A DNA stretch of 64,000 bases. Source: Pestalotiopsis fici W106-1. Lineage: Eukaryota > Ascomycota > Sordariomycetes > Amphisphaeriales > Sporocadaceae. The position numbers and the translations under genes were made by a program. Positions 11,518-24,130 of this stretch are shown here, in pieces. Under the pieces are notes generated by a model that was not told where the DNA came from, did no database searches, and was given only the letters and a program-made list of their open reading frames with translations. Position 1 is the first letter of the stretch. Every line of letters begins with the position of its first letter. Where the stretch lies: positions 434,001 through 498,000 of the forward strand of contig NW_006917097.1 of assembly GCF_000516985.1 (NCBI RefSeq). Reading direction: 5' to 3'.

Positions 11518-13092
11518 ATGGGCAATGCATTTCAGTTTGTGGAGGGCTTCCAGCCCAGCAGAGCCAACAAACGATTGATACGGCGCCATGCCATGATTGG
11601 GAGGAATGCTGGGAAGTCGGTGCATAGAGCTTCGCGTTTGTCCCTAGCGACCAAGCAACCGCCACGCCAATGCTCGTTGCCCAGACGGTCCTTTGTAACT
11701 TTACATCACGGCGATGCCCAAAAAAACGAAATTACAGGACCAGTCTCGATTCTTGCCAGCCTCGGAGATGGATTTCTGTCCTGCTCACTGCCTGTCGAGT
11801 TTACACCGTCATCACTTCGAGTTGTCAGTCAATGTAAGCCATTCGCTATTCTTTGTGCCGTCCATGAGGAAACAAAGAACTAATCAATTCTTCACAGTCT
11901 TCAACTTTGTAATTGAGAAAATGTATCCCACCAGGCTGGGCGGCGCTGCTCAAGAATACCAGTACATCTACCTCCGGGCGATGTTTCCGGATGAAGCCAG
12001 TAAGATCATTCGTTGCAAGAAAAGGCCTGTGCCGTCGCTGAAATTTTGGTACCAAAACACAGCAGCAAAGTGCAGTATCGCTTTGATGGACGCGACCAAT
12101 GCATTCTTTGTCCGCGGTAGTCCCCACGGGTCAGAGGGTCTACAACATTACTCCCGCTCCCTCGCTGTAGTCTCCGACAGGCTGCGTGGGCGTGAAGCTC
12201 TTGCAGATTCGACATTGATGCTCATTGTGCTACTAGTTCTCCAAGAGCAGATGAGACAAGAGGTCGAAGCTGCACGCGTTCATTACGAGGGCCTCAAGAA
12301 GATGATTCAGCTTCGGGGCGGTCTTGCCCAACTTGAAGACAATGGCCCTGTGGCATTGAAGATATGCAAGTACGTGCACCCTTGTATTATTTTTATACTA
12401 CTCAATTATGCTAATCAATCTTCACAAGAATGGACATTTGCTTTTCTCTATACCATGGAGGACCAATTTCATTTTGCCAAAGTTGCGAAGCTTCGATGCA
12501 ACCCAGACCCCATCGGGAGGCAACGACAATCATCCTTCCTCATGACTTGGACCCTTCTCTGCAAAACATTCTTCTGGATGCCATGGACTTGGCTTCCACA
12601 CTCAACAGGGGTAAAAACTGCCCGGAATATCAAAGGCTGGACTTGCAAATGATACTCGTCTCAGTCGGCTGCCGATTGCTCAAATTCCAGCCTCTCGAAT
12701 CCGCCCATGATTGCTCAGAGACGGATAAAATCTACCATGTCGGGCTTTTGCTCTATATGATGACTCTATTCTTTCAGTACGACCTCCAAAGAGTCTGGGA
12801 GTTTCCCCTTGTGATGCGTCGGCTCCAGGACGTGCTCGCGCCGTACAGCAGGATCAGTCTAGAGAAAGAACGCAATGGCCTACTGCTATGGACTTTACTC
12901 ATGGGTAGCATTTGGGCAATGGCAGACACGAGAGAGCGCTGGGCTGTCACAATGTTACGAGAAGCTATTAACGACATGAAGATCACCGACTTTGATGGCA
13001 TGCTCTCTTCCGTCAACAAGCTTCCATGGGTTCATTCGATACATGATGAGCCTGCCCGATCTTTATGGAACATTATCAAGGGAGATTCATAA
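11518..13092 (+). CDS. Fungal-specific transcription factor domain protein (PF11951-like), no DNA-binding domain
   Basis: Three exons (11518-11833, 11898-12369, 12429-13092) with introns of 64 and 59 nt give 483 residues. The N-terminus (FQFVEGFQPSRANKRLIRRHAM) is the usual start of this regulator family, with a short basic segment, and the middle (LADSTLMLIVLLVLQEQ, then VHYEGLKKMIQLRGGL) matches the helical fungal_trans_2 region. No Zn2Cys6 cluster is present, which is common in this family. It would act in the nucleus, but the targets are unknown. The gene points towards an SDR gene only 63 bp beyond its stop, in convergent orientation, with an FAD oxidase after that. Splicing across both introns closes the phase exactly and removes the stop codons that lie in each intron. 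Confidence 0.8.
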
Positions 13093-13155
13093 TAAAATAC
13101 GACTAATTTCGATCTGATTGACAGAAAACTACCCTAAACTCGACAACCCTGCCGT

Positions 13156-14298
13156 TCAGTACGCGAACTGCTCTCCAACCACTTCTTCAGACCACTTCCA
13201 CAGCTTCTCAGCCTCGGAGCTTGAGCTAGCAAGCGGCTTCACTCCATCCCAGATCTGGCAGTTGGACAACATGGCGCCATAGTTCTCCTTGCCATCTTTA
13301 GGCTCGGGCTTTCCCAGCTTCGGGTCCAGGGCCGCAACGAGGCTGGTGGAGGAGCCGGCTTGCTGATTCTTGCGATTAATGAGGCCGGCCTTCTCCATCT
13401 CTACGACGGCAGCCAAGCCCTCGGGCGGTATACGTCTTCCCAGCTCGGTGACAATCACACCGGGGTGCACGGCCACACTGAGGATGCCGTGCTTGTCGTA
13501 CACGCGCGCGCTGAGCCCAATGGCGAACAACAGGTTGGCCACCTTGCTCTGGTTGTAGCCCTCCCAGGGTATATACGACTGGTTCTCGGGGTCGGCGCAC
13601 CCGGCCATCTTGAGGAAGCCGTAGTTGGGCTGCTCCGACTCGGGCAGGTCACAGTTCTTGGTCTCGAATGTGAGGTCGCTCCAGCGCATGACGGACATCT
13701 GGGGCGAACCTGACGAGACGCTAATGACGCGCGTGGCGCCCGGTACGGGGTTGCGCTCCGCAGCCTTGATCAACTTGGGCATGATCAGGTTGGCAAACAA
13801 AAAGTTGCCGACGTGGTTGGTAGCCAAGTGCAGCTCAATGCCTTCCTCGGTCAGCGTACGCTCCTCGATGCCCATGGTGCCGCCGTTTTGGACGACAATG
13901 TCAATTGTGGGAATGTCGTCCCAAGACAGCACCTCGGCCGCTGCAGTGCGGACCGATTTCTGCTTGGATAAGTCGATCTGAAGAAGGCGATAGTTGACGT
14001 CGGGATATTCCTTCTCGAGAGCGTCGATGCATTCTTGGATCTTTGAAGGAGTTCTACTGGCAATGATTAGATGCGCTGGAGTTTGGGAGGCCTGCAGCGA
14101 TGCTTGTCAGTTTTGTTCATTATCATGGCTGTGTCAGATCAGGGAACGTACAAACGCTTCAGCCGTCGTGAAACCTAGTCCTAGACGATTGACACCAAGA
14201 ACGAGGACCGTCTTGCCGCGAACCGAATCAGCAAATGCGTTGGCGACCTCCAGGGCCTCTGTCTGGTCGTTGAACTCGGAGTGCGTTGTTGCAGTCAT
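13156..14298 (-). CDS. Short-chain dehydrogenase/reductase (SDR)
   Basis: Two exons (14298-14152, 14091-13156) around a 60-nt intron give 360 residues. The Rossmann motif is VLGVNRLGLGF (glycines at about 35, 40 and 42), a variant of TGxxxGxG. It is followed by VQNGG in place of NNAG, SVSSGS as the serine strand (about 173-177) and the catalytic YNQSK (Tyr 228, Lys 232). These are the cofactor and catalytic elements of a classical NAD(P)-dependent SDR. The substrate is not evident. There is no signal peptide. It converges with the regulator gene on its 3' side and is followed, on the same strand upstream, by the berberine-bridge-type oxidase. The three may form a small metabolic unit. Confidence 0.85.
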
Positions 14299-14493
14299 TA
14301 TGGCTAGAGTAATGGGCTTGCGGTAAAGTGTGTGCTGTCGTGTTGAATTGCTTGCTAGAAGTTGAAGCTATTGGAATTTGATGTGCTCTATACTGATCTA
14401 AAACTGTCGCTGAGATGAGGCTGCTTTTATACTTGATTCCCGGGTTTCTTGCAACGGTTTTCTTGAACGGTTTCAAATGATATCACCGCTGTA

Positions 14494-14502
14494 CGGAATC
14501 CG
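14494..14502. promoter_or_regulatory. CGG-N3-CCG palindrome in the SDR promoter
   Basis: CGGAATCCG lies about 196 bp upstream of the SDR start and overlaps a CCGCGG. Inverted CGG triplets are the usual target of Zn2Cys6 dimers. Function is inferred only from pattern. Confidence 0.35.
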
Positions 14503-14712
14503 CGGAAAGTCCGCTGGCTGATCACTATAGGTAAAGGCCATTATTAGAATGGATATAACGGATTTTACTTCAAAAATGAAGCATTCCAAGAAGAAGTCAA
14601 AATACCAGCGCAGCCAATGAGAGAATTGCTTCCTTTTTAGGAACGCTCGTGGTAGTCAAACTTCCATGATGTAGTAGAACTCGGTACCCTTTTCGACCAA
14701 TGAGAGACTTAC

Positions 14713-14726
14713 TTCCGTATTCGGAA
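14713..14726. promoter_or_regulatory. TTCCG-N4-CGGAA palindrome
   Basis: TTCCGTATTCGGAA is a perfect inverted repeat about 415 bp upstream of the SDR start. A further CGGAAG follows at about 14751. It may be a binding site of the same kind as the nearer CGGAATCCG. Confidence 0.35.
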
Positions 14727-15190
14727 TGGTTGCGGGCCATGCAATAGTTTCGGAAGTAACTCTTACTCCCCATAACCGAGTAGGCTTACATCCGTTCACA
14801 AGCCTCGCCCTCAAAAAGTGCAGCAACTACAAAAACGGCCGACTCTTTCACAATGTTATGAATGCCAATTTATGCAGAATCGCTCGTGATCTCTCGAAGC
14901 TTTCATCAGCAGGTACCCTCGTATATTGCTATGTACTGATGTATTATGATGAATTTCAATTGTTCAAACAACCATCGAGGCTTATAGATGATAATATGCT
15001 GCAAAATGCCACGTGCTTGCAAAACGCAATATCATTGCCGAATGCAAGCGCTTTATTCCCAACTTGGAGGTCAAACAATAGCCGCATCAAAATCTACCCT
15101 CGTCAGGATGTTTGGTAATTGAAGGAGAGAAGGAAAATTGTACCTAGCCAACTTCCCAAGCGACACATTTGTACACTCCTTGCTACACAT

Positions 15191-16778
15191 CTAGTACTTG
15201 AATCCACCAGCCCTGGCATTGAACAGACCATCGACATCAACCTCGCGCTGCAGGGCCTTGAGGTCGTCGTACGCCTTGTAGGAGCCCGTGACATTCTGGT
15301 CACCCGTGGCATCATTCATAAAGTACGGCAGATACGCATCGGCGTCGAGGCCGGCCAGAGCGTTCCACTCGGGTATCTTGGTCTCGAGCCAGGCCGTCAC
15401 GTCTTGCGTGATGCTGTAGACGGTCGCGTCATTGATGCCAAAGGCCCAGGCGCACTCCATTTCGAGGAACAGCCGGTCCGGGTCCGACGACGAGAAGCCA
15501 ATGGCGTTGCCGCCGCGCTCCTCGCTGTGCTGTCCAATTATGGACGGGACGGGCTGGTAGTCGATGCTGCACTGCTCTGTCAGGGCGAGCGCGCCCGTCA
15601 CGGCCGAGGTCCAGTAGTCGTGGATCTCCTGGTAAATACCGGGGTAGTTGGGAACGTAGGGAATGGTGAATTCCTGTGCCATGGCAGCAAATTAGCAATT
15701 GAACTCTCATGATACCTGATGTTGTTAGGTAGGTCGTGGGCTAGATACTCACTCGGAATGAAAATCGCGCGACGAAAAACGATGCCGGATCGCCATTGGT
15801 CTCCAAGAGGTCTGCATAGGACTTTGTTCCCGTCTCATCAATGAGCGCATCGATTGCTAGGAATTCCGCCAATGGACCATCAGTTGGTGGAGTTTCGCCG
15901 TCGTAGAAATAGTAGACAAGGATCAAAGGAACAACATCGATGGCTAGGATGTCTGTAAAGATGATGGCTGCCTTCTGATCATTGGCGTTGTTGGGCACAA
16001 AGTTGTGGAGAGCGGCGTAGAGTTCGTCGCGGTGGTCGTCGGTATAGGCTCTCAAACCTCCCCAGACCTGGCTGATTGGGTGGGCTTCGATGGTAAACTT
16101 TGTGACGATACCAAACTGGCTTCCACTTCCTCTCAGGGCAACGGCAAGATCGGGTTGAGTGCTGGCGTCGATGTTGGCAATGGTGCCGTTCGGCAAGACA
16201 ATCTCCCAGCCGATGATACTATCGGCAGCGAGGCCATACTGTGCGCTGAGGAAGGAGATTCCACCTTGGAGAAGATATCCTCCTACGCCGACAATGCCGA
16301 GACGACCACCGACCACGGTCACGTTGTAGGGCGCAAGGCCGCCGATGACATCGTTCCAGGTGCCACCGGGCTTGACATAGGCCAGGTTCGTGTCGGCATC
16401 ATAGGTGACGCCCGTGATGTACCTCAGAGCAATCAGAATGCCGTCCTGGATACTCCCATGGCCTGGGTTGGGGTCGTGCCCTCCACTCTTGGCTGCGAAC
16501 TCTACATCGGGATATTTATTGAGAATCTGGACAATGGAAGCGACCTCGTCCACGTCTGTCGGATGGACAACACAGGCAGGTTGAAGATCCCGGAGGGCGG
16601 TGGACCAGTACTCCTGCGTCTCGTTGATGTATGCCAGTTCCAGCGGCCAGGAGAGACGGTCGGGGAGTATAGCATCAATGTCTTTGCAGGCCTGTGTGGT
16701 AGAAGCAGATGGCGCAGCCAGGGTCTGCTGCGCAATGAGCAAAGCCGGTGCCAGAAGTGAAAAGAGTGAGGGAGCCAT
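15191..16778 (-). CDS. Secreted FAD-linked oxidase, berberine-bridge enzyme type
   Basis: Two exons (16778-15753, 15673-15191) around a 79-nt intron give 502 residues. I chose the ATG at 16778 because a clear signal peptide follows (MAPSLFSLLAPALLIAQQ, cleavage near AAPSAS). The FAD-binding PCMH fold shows SGGHDPNPG with His 101, the residue that binds FAD covalently in this family. The GGR..VGVGGYLLQGGISF segment lacks the second, cysteinyl attachment, so the flavin is probably linked through one bond. The end FNARAGGFKY matches the C-terminal BBE motif. Such enzymes oxidise alcohols, sugars or secondary metabolites using oxygen. Several N-glycosylation sequons (NET, NVT, NGT) fit secretion. 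It lies next to the SDR on the same strand, 892 bp away. Confidence 0.88.
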
Positions 16779-19700
16779 TGTCGTAATCCTTGGGGATTGA
16801 GCTGTGAGGTCGACTATGTCTGCCAGCAAGAAGAGCCATGCTGTCTAACTCGCGGCCACTGCCTGTATATATCTTCATCTGCCATGTGGTGAATCGTGAT
16901 GAAGATCAATACCTCGGGAGGGATATAGTGGGGCAAACGGGACAGGCCTGTCACCTTTTCTTGACTGTGATTCGTGCCTCCATGCAGAAGATCCTGATCT
17001 ATTGGCTAGCTGAAGGGCCTGAGCAGATCCAAATTGGAAAGCGCAACTCTATAAGACGGAATGTCGCGATCGATCGAAGGGGCCAATGACTTGATAGTTT
17101 TCAGTCGGCTCTTGTACTGGCCAAGGGCAACTCTATCCGCGAAGCAATATCTATCTGATTGTCAGTGAAGGAAATCAATTACAATGTAACATGATGCACG
17201 CCTGGTGACCACTCGGCCACTATACACTGTCTCGGGCCTATGCCATCGGCATCATATGTCAAACTCAGATTGCGATCGGCCGTCGTATTCGAATCCGTGT
17301 CCGGGTCGGGATTGTGGGGAAGAGACGCCTCTTACGCCGGGAGGCACACGGCGCCGGGGTCGGCAGTGATCAATTTTGGTCAAAGTATCATTGTATTTGT
17401 GTATATTGTCTCTTAAACTTTCTGAGAGTATCTCGGCAGTTGCCGTCCTGTAACCTCCCTGGGAACATGGGAAATGGCAGGGGAGACGCAAGATCCAGAA
17501 GCCATCTCCGCGCCTCGATTCTGGAGGATTTGACAAGCCAACTCCCGCGGTTTTGAGAATTCAATCTGCAAATCGCGATTATCGTGTAAATCACGTAGCG
17601 CGCGCAGCCCACCTGTGTCGGCGTAGTACTATATCCTTCCTCCTCATTCGTCAATACCTTGTCGCTGTTTTGTCTGCCTCCTGGTGGCTGTACCTTGGAT
17701 TTGATCGTCATGCGCCAAACGCGCCCCGTATTCGTGATGAAAGAAAACATGGAGAATAAGGGTGTCCTGGTTCAAATGGATAGTATAGAAGACAAGATTC
17801 GTCGCCGCCGATTCCGAGGTTGAATACTCGCCGACAGGATACGGGGCACCGGAAGCACGTGATGAAGAGCAGACCCTAGGACTCTGTGCATCGACCCCGA
17901 GCAATGGAAAGAAGAAGCGTTGTGACATTGGTGCCTCCTACGGTAGGAACCGCAAACGACTGGTGCGTGGCACGGGAGGGGAGGAGGGGGAAAGGTCCCC
18001 AACGGCCGACGACATCACAGACGGTCGGTTGCACAATGCAGAATGGGGCGCGTGCCACACGAGCCCTTTCGTCCAAATTGTTTGGGATGGAAAGGCATGC
18101 CTTTGGGGAAAGACGAGGACAACAGGCATACTCAGCCGCCCCGTCTCCCATTGGTGGAACGGGCGGGCAATAGTGCGCAGTGATCACCCGAACGAAGCCA
18201 CTGGCGAGAATCAGCTATACCAGATGATATGCCCATGAAGAAATGAACACTGTCGTCGAGACGAGTCTTGCGGTTAATCGGCTTCTTTGCTTCAGTGAGC
18301 GAAGACCCCCTCCGAACAGGACGCGGAGATCATAAAAGGGGCAGTTTCTCTTGGCATGGCAGAGTAAACGAGCAACGTGATGACAAAATAGAGGCCAGCC
18401 CGGTGTTAGCCGTGCGTAAGGCCGAGCGGATCATAGAGATTTGCCCAGAAACAGCAAGTCTCCAGCGGTTCGATAGGAGACAAAAGGAGTCGGTCTTTAC
18501 CGGGAAAACCGAGCATCATGTTTTAGTCGAACTTGATTTTTTTTTCTTTCTCTGCCCGATGTCCCCCCGCCTACCGGAATCCACAACTTTGTCTTTTGAG
18601 TTCTTCAGTGTCTTTTTTTCTTCTTCTTTTTTTCCTCAGCCAAAAAGGAAGCAAGAGAAAAAGGGGAATTGTGACTAGCTTGAGCCCTGAATTGGCCGTT
18701 ACGAAGGAAGAAAAGAGCCGTGTCATGGACTAACTAGTATTAAGATGAGTGCCCGTGCGCAGGATTTAGACTTCTTCAATTATTTTCTACTGCCACCATA
18801 ACTATTGCCAGAGCATACTACCGAGACTACTACTACTTTGATAAGACCAAAGGCGGAACCACCAAAAGGGACAGGCACTATGACGCTACTGGACGAAATC
18901 ATCAATTTGACGCGCCCACTTCGTGTCAATTCCGTCGTGGGCGGGCTCGGATGAGGTCATGAGGGTTGAACATAGCAAGCGGAATTTGCGACAAAGGAGT
19001 CAATGCTCACTGCTATTTTTTTCGGGTGCGCCTCGGGAGCACAAGATACGCGCCCGTAACAGTAAAAGAAGAAAAGGCACCGCATGCTCACCGGCTGCCT
19101 CCCGTTGTGCTTAATTTATAGTCGTATGGGATTCCTGGTCGAAGTGTACTATTAGTCACTAAACTTGGTGATAATTAATCACGATTACCTATTGGGGTGG
19201 ATTAAGGCCCCGTGCCTAGGTAGATACTAGGTACCCATTCCAAGGTGCATTTGCGGATTGCTTCTTTTGGTGAAATAGTCGCTTGTCAAACGCACAGCAG
19301 CAGCAGCAGCGGCAGCTCAACGCGACATCAGAAAAGAATCCAATTTAGGCCAGTTGCGCAAGTGAACGCGTATAAACGTGTCTCACGTGCAGTGGTGATT
19401 GCCCTTCCTGGAGAAGCAGAAGCAAAGAGCCGCGCATTCTATCCAAGGTGGCGAGCGCCAGCTCTACCATTTTGACCCCGAACCTACATACAAATCTTGC
19501 GCGATGTGACGCCAAATACCATCTTGACTTTAATGGCACATGGTGAATCGATAAAAAACGGTGACGACCCAGAGTGGAAGGAGCCGTGCAAAAGCCCGTG
19601 CTCTCGTGTCACGCATTTTGCTCTTTGCTTTTTGTTTTTTATTCTATCCTTCTGCTACTTGTCTCTGAGAGCCCAAGGCAAGAAAGCTGTACGAAGTAGG

Positions 19701-22700
19701 TAGGAACGTACTATGTAGTGATTCAGTACCAAGGTCTTATTATAGGGTAATAAGGTTGTTGGTTCAAGGTTTATCGCTTGACGATCCGAGTGGTGGGTAA
19801 CACGCCACGAGCAGAGGAGCAAACTTAGCAACTCATCTCAACTCACCCGTGGACGAGTGTCGTGCGGCTCCAGTTTACATACATGGTAGTGGTGATTTAG
19901 ATGGTTTAGATGGCTGACGGTACTACATAATAGTCTGTCGATTACTACCTGGAAAGCAGAAAACTCCGAAGAGACCGGGCAGTTCGGGGAAGAATGGCAT
20001 TGATTCCATCATTGGTAGCGGCCGAGCACATCATAGGTAGTACAGAGACGGCGCACTTTGAGGAATAAGTCGGTAAGCAAAGCAGACATACACGGACGTC
20101 TTTACTGTGTGCAAGTGCTCTTTGTTAGGAGCATTTGGTAGGTATTACACAAATCTATGTCTGACCAGTTGCGTAACATGAGCATAACACCAAGCACAGC
20201 GCTGCCACTGCAAATCACGACGCGTCATAAGATGTGCACTGGGTCATCTGCTGATTCGCTCATAGCCCATGCTCGCACCTCTATGTGCAACTCTTCGGTC
20301 TCCGCTTGGCTGTTGCCCCTTCGCACGTGGCAATATAAGCAAAAGTTCGGATGTTTTACATGAGCGATCGCAGCCCAATTTGCGGTATCTCAAGCAAAGA
20401 AAAATAAGAAGGCATAGCCACGATGCCGCGGGTTTACCCAAAAGTCAGGGGCACTAAAAAAGATAGAAAAAAACCGCAGAGAGGTCTGTGAGATGAGGCT
20501 ACCGTCTACGCTACCTGACAATCCAGTGGGCGATCTCCCACGCCGCCGGTCGGCGCTTTATTTTTAATATTGGAGACCACGTTTAGGCTGGGGGGCCCTT
20601 CTAATCAATGTACCAACGTAGGTATCTAACAAAACTTAGGTAGGTTAGATTACACAGTACACTCGGTACGTGGACAGCCACGGGGCTGCTTAAACGACGC
20701 CGAGGATTTCACTTGGGCCAAGTTTCCCAGTGTTCGCCAGTGTTGATAGCAAGGGGCCAACACATTTGCGTATGCACAAGTTTCACGCCAAACTGAAGCT
20801 TTCCCCAGCTGGGTTGTGACTATTGCCCGATGGGATTTGCCGGCACCATGGTAGATCGTGACTAGCCTCAGGGTCTGTCTGTCAGTCTGCCAGTCTGTCT
20901 GTTTGAAATGTATGCGCGGCACGGTTCGGCTGGCTTGATTTTCTGATGGGTCGACGACTCGAAAGAGTTTTTGGATCCTTTCGCCTCGTGGTGCGCCCGT
21001 CATCCGATGCCAAGCAAACAAGTTGAGCACTGCAGCATAACTTGATCACCCTGGGATATTACAGGTAGAAGGGGGCAAAAAGGTAAAAAGATGACATGCG
21101 GATCTGGTTCCGTAGTTGGGATGAAGACTGCCCCCCTCCCTTGCATGCTTTCTTGTGTCGTCGAGGAGATGAACACGACGGACGAGAGTGGACAAGCATA
21201 ACGGAGACATCATTCATCATCATCGTTTGGGGATGGGGGCCTCTCTGCCTGCTTACTCCAGTTGCGAGAAATAAAACGACAGATGGAAGAAAGGAGCAGA
21301 GCAGGCGAAACAAGGCTACCCGGCCGGCTCTTGCTCCTTTTGGATACTATTCCAGTTTGAAAGTATTCACAAGCTTATTAATTGATTCCAAGCATCTATT
21401 CGTGGACGTGGGTCTCCCACTTTGTACATAGATTTTACCCTACATACATGAAATGATACATACATGCCTGTCTGCCTACCGAGCCTACATTCATACTTTG
21501 TACCTGCGCAATACACCACTACTGTATGCATGCAGCTCCGGAGGAAGCGAAAGGAAAATAACATTACTTTTTAGCACTCCCGCATCCACCCATCCATCCA
21601 TCACATCCCGGAGGGGGGGCCACCATTTCCATCCATCTTACGTATCGGCCGACGTGCAGCAAAAAAGGATGCCACATCATGTCATCGATGGGAATGTCCA
21701 TGTTGCGTCGATATTAAGGCCATGGCAGAATTGGGAAGTCCCTATATTGCACGGCCAAGGTGCAAAGACCCAGGGGCCCCCCGAAGCCTGGACGGATTAG
21801 GAAGGATTGACAGGGGCGACGGCTCTTTACTGGGGCACGGGTGCGGGCGCGGCGTTGTTTTGCAGTGGCTCTTACATCTACTCAATCTGAAGAAAAGCGC
21901 GCCGGTGCCTTAGCTAAGTGCTGAAGCGTGGTGCTGGATCTCGCACTTGGGCAGTCCAAGTGCTGCTGGCCGCTGCTCTTCCGCCCTGGTCCGATGTCCC
22001 GTTCAGCAGCCAGTAGGTCTCTTTTCGCGATTTGGTTTTTGACATCGGGTACCTTGCAGGCCAGATGATACTGAACCACAGCACCACTGGAGGAGACGTT
22101 GAAGTTCCCTGGAAGTTAGCAATAACACTAAGCTAATTTCAGCTAAGCAAGAAACTATTTGACCTTGGGTACCCCGGGCCCGTGGGATGAGTGCCAGTGG
22201 CTTTCCAGCTTAATTGCTGGCTGGCCATGTGCTGCTGTAAATGCAGCGCAGGTACCTGCCTACATGCCCTGTAGTAGGCAATCTAATGGGGAAATATGAT
22301 CTATTTCTCAATTGGAGTAGGGCCCTGAAGCTTGTCAATTTGACGCCAAATCGATGACGAACGAAGGGGTTTAATCCGTTTCTCAAGAACCCTAACACGG
22401 TTAAGAAGCCAGGCCAGGGGTTTAGAGGGGGGAAAAGACAGAGACAGAAGGAAAAAAAAAGTTACAGTTGACCAAGCTGCCGATCAGTGGAAACCCACAC
22501 AAACCAGAGAAAGAAAGAAGGGCGAAAAAGAAAAATGCAAGCCCATGTCATCATCTTTTTTCCCCGGAAAGAGCTGCCATCCAAACGGTCGTTCGTTTCT
22601 TTCCAGGGTTCGCAAGGTCGGATCTCCTGGCCCCCCAGTGTCAATCAGCGAGCAGAAGGGCTTATCATTGGCCTTTTCGACGCATTCATCGGCGCGATCC

Positions 22701-23040
22701 TCGTGTTTCGAAACGCACTTCGATGTGTGTACATACTCGACAAGACCCTGTCCTGTTTCAGGTGGGCCGGCCAATTCAGCCCACCTCCACATCCTTGCAT
22801 GAAAAGAGATGAGCTCGAGATGGCTCAAGGCCTCTTGCAGCACTTGCGAGGCACTTGAGGCCAGCGGCGTCCGAGCTGTTGTGCACACATTTTCGTGGTC
22901 CAAATTGGGTCCATTTACCTCTTGTTCAATGGACCGACTACGCTGCTGCCGCTTGATACTGCTCCTACTACAGAGGAGTTTTGCTGCTGCTTGTCACTCA
23001 CTCACTGTTTTGCTTTGCTACCCGGTGCCTCTCAGCGCCA

Positions 23041-23060
23041 GTCTGTCTGTCTGTCTGTCT
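23041..23060. repeat. (GTCT)5 microsatellite
   Basis: Five GTCT units in the upstream region of the C2H2 gene. Confidence 0.9.
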
Positions 23061-23294
23061 GATTCAGCGGTCCGCCAAGACGACCAGCAGAACAAGGCCA
23101 CCACCAAGGGCAGGGTCAGCACAGTAGCACAACCACTACTACTCTAGGATCAAGGGTCAACGCTGCCGGAACAGGATCCATTCACTTCAAGTTGGCATCA
23201 CTCACTCGTTCACTCATTGCATCCTCCAATTCCTGCTGGCGTGCTTCTTGTTGCTTGTGTCTGCTGCTTGCTTACTGCTTGCAGGTGTTGTTGT

Positions 23295-23312
23295 TGCTGC
23301 TGCTGCTGCTGC
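23295..23312. repeat. (TGC)6 microsatellite
   Basis: Six TGC triplets, preceded by TTG triplets, in non-coding DNA upstream of the C2H2 gene. Confidence 0.9.
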
Positions 23313-23590
23313 TGGAGCCCTGTCCAATCTGCAGACAGTGCTGCTGGGGTGGGCTTCGCTTTTGATGCCAGACCTTTTTCTTCTTAGCGGCCCCCTCATC
23401 GTGTGTTTCCACACCCACCCACCCTGGTTCCCACCCCGGAAAAGAAGAGAAGAAGAACAGAGGAGGAAGGGGAAAGGTGAAGAGAAGAGCGACTGTAATG
23501 CGCGTCTGTGTGTGAGGGCGTGAGCTACCGGTACTTAGTGGACGAACGCCGAGAGCAGCAAAAAGGCTGGCTGCCAGCAGTAACACACAT

Positions 23591-23606
23591 ACACACACAC
23601 ACACAC
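23591..23606. repeat. (AC)8 microsatellite
   Basis: A short AC dinucleotide run about 530 bp upstream of the C2H2 start. Confidence 0.9.
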
Positions 23607-24130
23607 CAAAGAAACCGCGCCAGTTGATCGCACGATTTGCGCCAGGGTCCTTTTCGCTCAACTCGTCCGAAGCTGGGCAGGGCTAGGACAGGGGAGCCGG
23701 CCTGTCTGTTCCTGGACACACGCTTTTCTCTTTTCTGCTCTCCTCTCTATCTGCAGCTTGGTGTGGCCCAGTTCGGTTGACGGCCTCTGCGTTGCCTAGC
23801 AAAAAAACGAGACTACCTACGCGCGATACTATATCTCCTGGTCGGGCACCCGGCCATCCATCTGCGCGCGCGGAATCTCTGTGGAAATGATTTGCTTCCC
23901 CCGACTATCACTGTTGCTACTTACTATCTTAACCCTCGACCATCCCGTCTGTCACGAAACTCGATTCGGTTGATTCACCGTTCTCACCGTCTGACTTTCA
24001 TTCTCACCTGATCGTATCGATATATCCTTACCACCAAACAAAGAAGCGATATTGATTGTCGCCGCCAGCTCAGCGCTCTGCTTGCCCTAGCCACCGCCCC
24101 CCTCCATTGAGGGCGATCTTCGTGCCCAAG

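Larger units (their letters stand above)
14299..15190. other. SDR promoter region and 3' flank of the FAD oxidase
   Basis: No coding chain is supported. The stretch is notable for CGGAA/TTCCG elements (listed separately) and for a direct repeat CAATGAGAGA(A/C)TT(G/A)CTTCC seen at about 14615 and 14698. Confidence 0.5.
16779..24130. other. 7.3 kb stretch without a supported protein gene
   Basis: Many short frames exist on both strands, up to about 140 codons, but none has a domain, signal peptide or consistent splicing. The right-hand 1.5 kb has several simple repeats and pyrimidine tracts that look like a promoter and long 5' leader of the C2H2 regulator. Short TAGGTAC-like words recur, as is common in such spacers. 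Non-coding transcripts cannot be excluded. Confidence 0.5.

Noticed and set aside
16005..16760. 251-codon open frame antisense to the BBE-type oxidase
   Set aside because: It is the complement of a clearly coding exon and shows no recognisable protein features.
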